From: Pelargonium nanum
Lineage: Eukaryota; Streptophyta; Magnoliopsida; Geraniales; Geraniaceae
DNA length: 23,377 bases
Assembly (NCBI GenBank): GCA_036897485.1
Contig: JAYMTF010001441.1
Span: 1-23,377, forward strand
Direction: 5' to 3'
A model generated the notes under the pieces. It did no database searches and was not told the DNA's origin. It saw nothing but the letters and a program-made list of their open reading frames with translations. Positions within the stretch are counted from its first letter, which is position 1, and each line of letters opens with the position of its first letter. A program made the position numbers and the translations under genes. Positions 21,601 through 23,377 of this stretch are shown here, piece by piece.

Positions 21601-22927
21601 GAATAGCAAGAAAGACAAATTTGATAGAGCTGAGTAGTGAATTTATCAAGACTTATGGATAGTTATTGAGTAAATAGGTGCAACCAAAGCCACAGGTGAA
21701 AGCAAAAAGTGTGTTTAAGAAGGATGTAAAAGAGATTAAGGAACCTGATTGTGTAACATAGATGAAGGTATTCTATTTATAAAAAAGTAGTGAGAAAAAT
21801 ATTAACTTAAAAACAAGGATGAACAGGTTGTGAAGAAGTAAGGTACGAGTTGTTTCAATCTGGTGTATTTTCTTACAGTCAACAACTCCATCTTGTTGGG
21901 GAGTGTAAGAACATGAGTATTGAAACGACATACCTTGAGATAACATATATGTATTAAAGGGATCAAAGAATTATACTTGAGAATTATCACTATGCAAATG
22001 CGAATAGTAATGGAAAATTGTGTTTTAACTTGGCACAAAAGGATAGAAAATAAGGCGAAATGATTGTTCATAGTAACAACTAAGTGCATCTTGAATATTC
22101 ATCAACATGTCTTAAGTTTGAAGCCCTAAAATTTAGAAGACTCGGTTTGGGCCCTAAACGTATTTATGAACTAACTCAAGGGGAAATTAATCCCATTTGT
22201 TACTATGTTTGGGAAATCAACTACCAATGTGTTTCCCAAGTTGACACGACTTAGTGACTTGAAACCATCTTCTAAAGCATAATGTGGGGTGACCATAGGG
22301 GTTGTGCAGAAGGGAAGGAGACTTAGCATATGGGTGTACACAATGAAGTCAGATTGCAGGTTGATGTGATAGAGGCCCTATGACTCACGTCCTGTGTCGA
22401 TCATTCGTTGGAGCATCACCAGAAAGAAAATTTGAAACGGGAGAAAGAAGCTAAACAAGATGAGTAAATTGATACATAATCAATTTACATAAACAAAGGT
22501 CAACGCTATAAATGTCACCAATTCCATTGAATATAGCTGGTATGAGTGTGCTAAATAAAAAGAACTGAAGTTTATCTATCATTATACAGCATGTGCTGAG
22601 GGAAAGAAAAAAGATTGTTTTCTCATGCCCTATAAAACAAGTTACTTTTAATTTTTAAGGATTGGGTTTCTCAAAATAAAATATTATATTGACATGAATG
22701 TTATGTGTGCAATGCAGGCGGATCTGTACTTGCTACCCCAGGTAGCATTCCCAACAGGAGGATTATACTTCAAAAACAAAACATGGGTTAAGGAAACCAA
22801 GGGAAAGCATGTTATCATCCACAATAATTATATTATAGGTTTTGAGAAGAAGATACAACGATTTCACGACTATGGCCTGTGGTTGGTCGATGATCACGCG
22901 CTGGAGTCGCCTCTTGGTAGATTATGA
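18630..22927 (+). CDS. MGP4: RG-II xylosyltransferase, GT77 family, RGXT/MGP4 type
   Basis: Four exons (18630-19109, 19690-19851, 20441-20656, 22718-22927) join in phase 0 at GT-AG introns, giving 355 residues against about 360 in Arabidopsis. Residues 39-57 are a signal anchor, so the enzyme should be a type II Golgi protein. The catalytic part (about 85-355) carries GTVIVCAVSQPYLPFLNNW, then KFGSQGFFNFTSRRP. YNVMYNDVDMVW follows, with the DXD metal/nucleotide-sugar site at D187-D189. Further family phrases are KPLNHSHDLPP, SCMIYLRP, DQPGFNWAL, FPTGGLYFKN, HNNYIIG (321-327) and LWLVDDHALESPLGRL. Potential N-glycosylation sites are N89, N219 and N306. Known members transfer xylose from UDP-xylose in alpha-1,3 linkage to fucose in rhamnogalacturonan-II side chain A, and MGP4 is needed for pollen tube growth in Arabidopsis. 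MGP4, rather than RGXT1-3, is inferred from the neighbouring gene. The product looks complete. Confidence 0.93.
19110..19689 (+). other. Intron 1 of the xylosyltransferase gene
   Basis: This 580-bp intron runs from CAG|GTATGG to TGTACACAG|GGT and joins FGSQ to GFFNFTSRRP, a conserved phrase. It holds no recognisable element. The T-rich run before the acceptor is a normal polypyrimidine tract. Confidence 0.85.
19852..20440 (+). other. Intron 2 of the xylosyltransferase gene
   Basis: This 589-bp intron has a strong donor (GCA|GTACGT) and acceptor (GGGCAACCAG|GTG). It joins TDDMTA to VKPLNHSHD. No element or gene is seen inside. Confidence 0.85.
20657..22717 (+). other. Intron 3 of the xylosyltransferase gene, enlarged to 2.06 kb
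   Basis: The donor CAG|GTATGT and acceptor AATGCAG|GCG join MKTAGQ to ADLYLLPQ in phase 0, an exact fit to the family. The intron is more than three times the size of the other two, largely because of an antisense copia relic (listed separately). The first 500 bp or so are plain AT-rich intron sequence. Confidence 0.85.
21200..22480 (-). mobile_element. Decayed Ty1/copia relic, antisense in intron 3
   Basis: Read on the minus strand, weak but ordered similarity to copia pol can be made out. A region like the pre-integrase/integrase border lies near 22100-22300. An integrase-core-like stretch near 21870-22090 contains words such as VKTQFSITIR and TRLKQL. A Ser/Pro-rich stretch suggesting the linker between integrase and reverse transcriptase extends to about 21250. 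Reverse transcriptase and LTRs were not recognised. The element is heavily broken and old, and its ends are approximate. Confidence 0.5.
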
Positions 22928-23292
22928 AAATTTCATCTTCTGCAGAAGTAAGCAGTGTCTTGTCGAGCTAATGTTGCTTGCCAGTGGACTCATGGCATCA
23001 TTTTACCCGGCATGGAAGGGCACTGTTACTACAGATACTAATTTTTCTTGAGGTCAATACAAAAAAAATTGTTTTTTGTTTCTTTTGTATGTGTGTGTTA
23101 TGGCATAAGCCTCAGTTCATAGAATGACTTGTTAGGCCTCATGTTGTTGATGCTGTATCACTAATATCAGTTAGCTGAAGCCCTCTCTTGACTTCTGTAA
23201 CTGTGAGGCCAAGAACATTCATTAGTTTATCTTTGAGAGGTGTAGCTATATTTTTGTTGTTGTGTAATATCCAATGTAAGTGAGATGGATTA
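22928..23292 (+). other. Probable 3' UTR and downstream region of the xylosyltransferase gene
   Basis: T- and GT-rich sequence follows the stop codon (ttttgtatgtgtgtgttatgg near 23084-23104, ttgttgttgtgtaata near 23252). These are common far-upstream polyadenylation features in plants. No clear AATAAA hexamer precedes 23292, so the cleavage site is not fixed. Confidence 0.4.
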
Positions 23293-23377
23293 TTTTTTTT
23301 TTTTTTTTTTGAAACTAAAAAGGACTTCATTCAATAAAAGAAAGGCTAACAAAGTTTAGATTATTACAAACCCAAGA
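23293..23377 (-). mobile_element. Possible poly(A)-tailed retroposon, 3' end only, inverted
   Basis: Eighteen T (23293-23310) precede a sequence that on the minus strand reads towards GAATGAAGTCCTTTTTAGTTTC followed by A18. That is the form of a LINE or SINE 3' end inserted in reverse. Only about 67 bp lie inside the window, so family, length and target duplication cannot be judged. Confidence 0.4.

Overview
The window looks like nuclear DNA from a eudicot plant. It is AT-rich, its genes are split by GT-AG introns, and all three confident genes belong to plant families. Old transposon debris lies between and inside them. A rosid (perhaps rosaceous) source is possible, but the sequence alone does not prove it. 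No prokaryotic, organellar or viral gene cluster was seen, and no CRISPR array, rRNA or tRNA gene.

Layout. 1-2202 is AT-rich intergenic DNA with a short near-perfect palindrome, small duplications and one unassigned open segment. 2203-5200 holds a minus-strand BYPASS1-like (BPS1 family) gene. Its coding region is a single uninterrupted exon, and a 1.7-kb intron is inferred in its 5' UTR. 5300-6900 is intergenic and contains a fold-back MITE of about 300 bp. 6924-14808 is a minus-strand gene of 14 coding exons for a 1033-residue membrane-anchored GT4-type glycosyltransferase. All its junctions could be placed at base level with phases that agree. 14809-18629 is the divergent intergenic region, with a relic of a Ty3/gypsy chromovirus. 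18630-22927 is a plus-strand gene of four exons for a 355-residue GT77 xylosyltransferase of the RGXT/MGP4 type (rhamnogalacturonan-II synthesis). Its 2.06-kb last intron holds a badly decayed Ty1/copia relic in antisense. The window ends in a poly(T) tract that looks like the tail of an inverted retroposon.

How the genes relate. The two glycosyltransferases lie head to head, 3.8 kb apart. Both have an N-terminal signal anchor, as expected of Golgi enzymes. From memory, Arabidopsis has the same pair next to each other (At4g01210, At4g01220/MGP4) and a BPS1 homologue close by (At4g01360/BPS3), so the window probably keeps an ancestral gene order. This does not show that the genes act in one pathway. 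No unmistakably new system was found. The most useful leads are an in-frame uORF whose stop abuts the start codon of the large glycosyltransferase, two unassigned coding-like segments, and the MITE.
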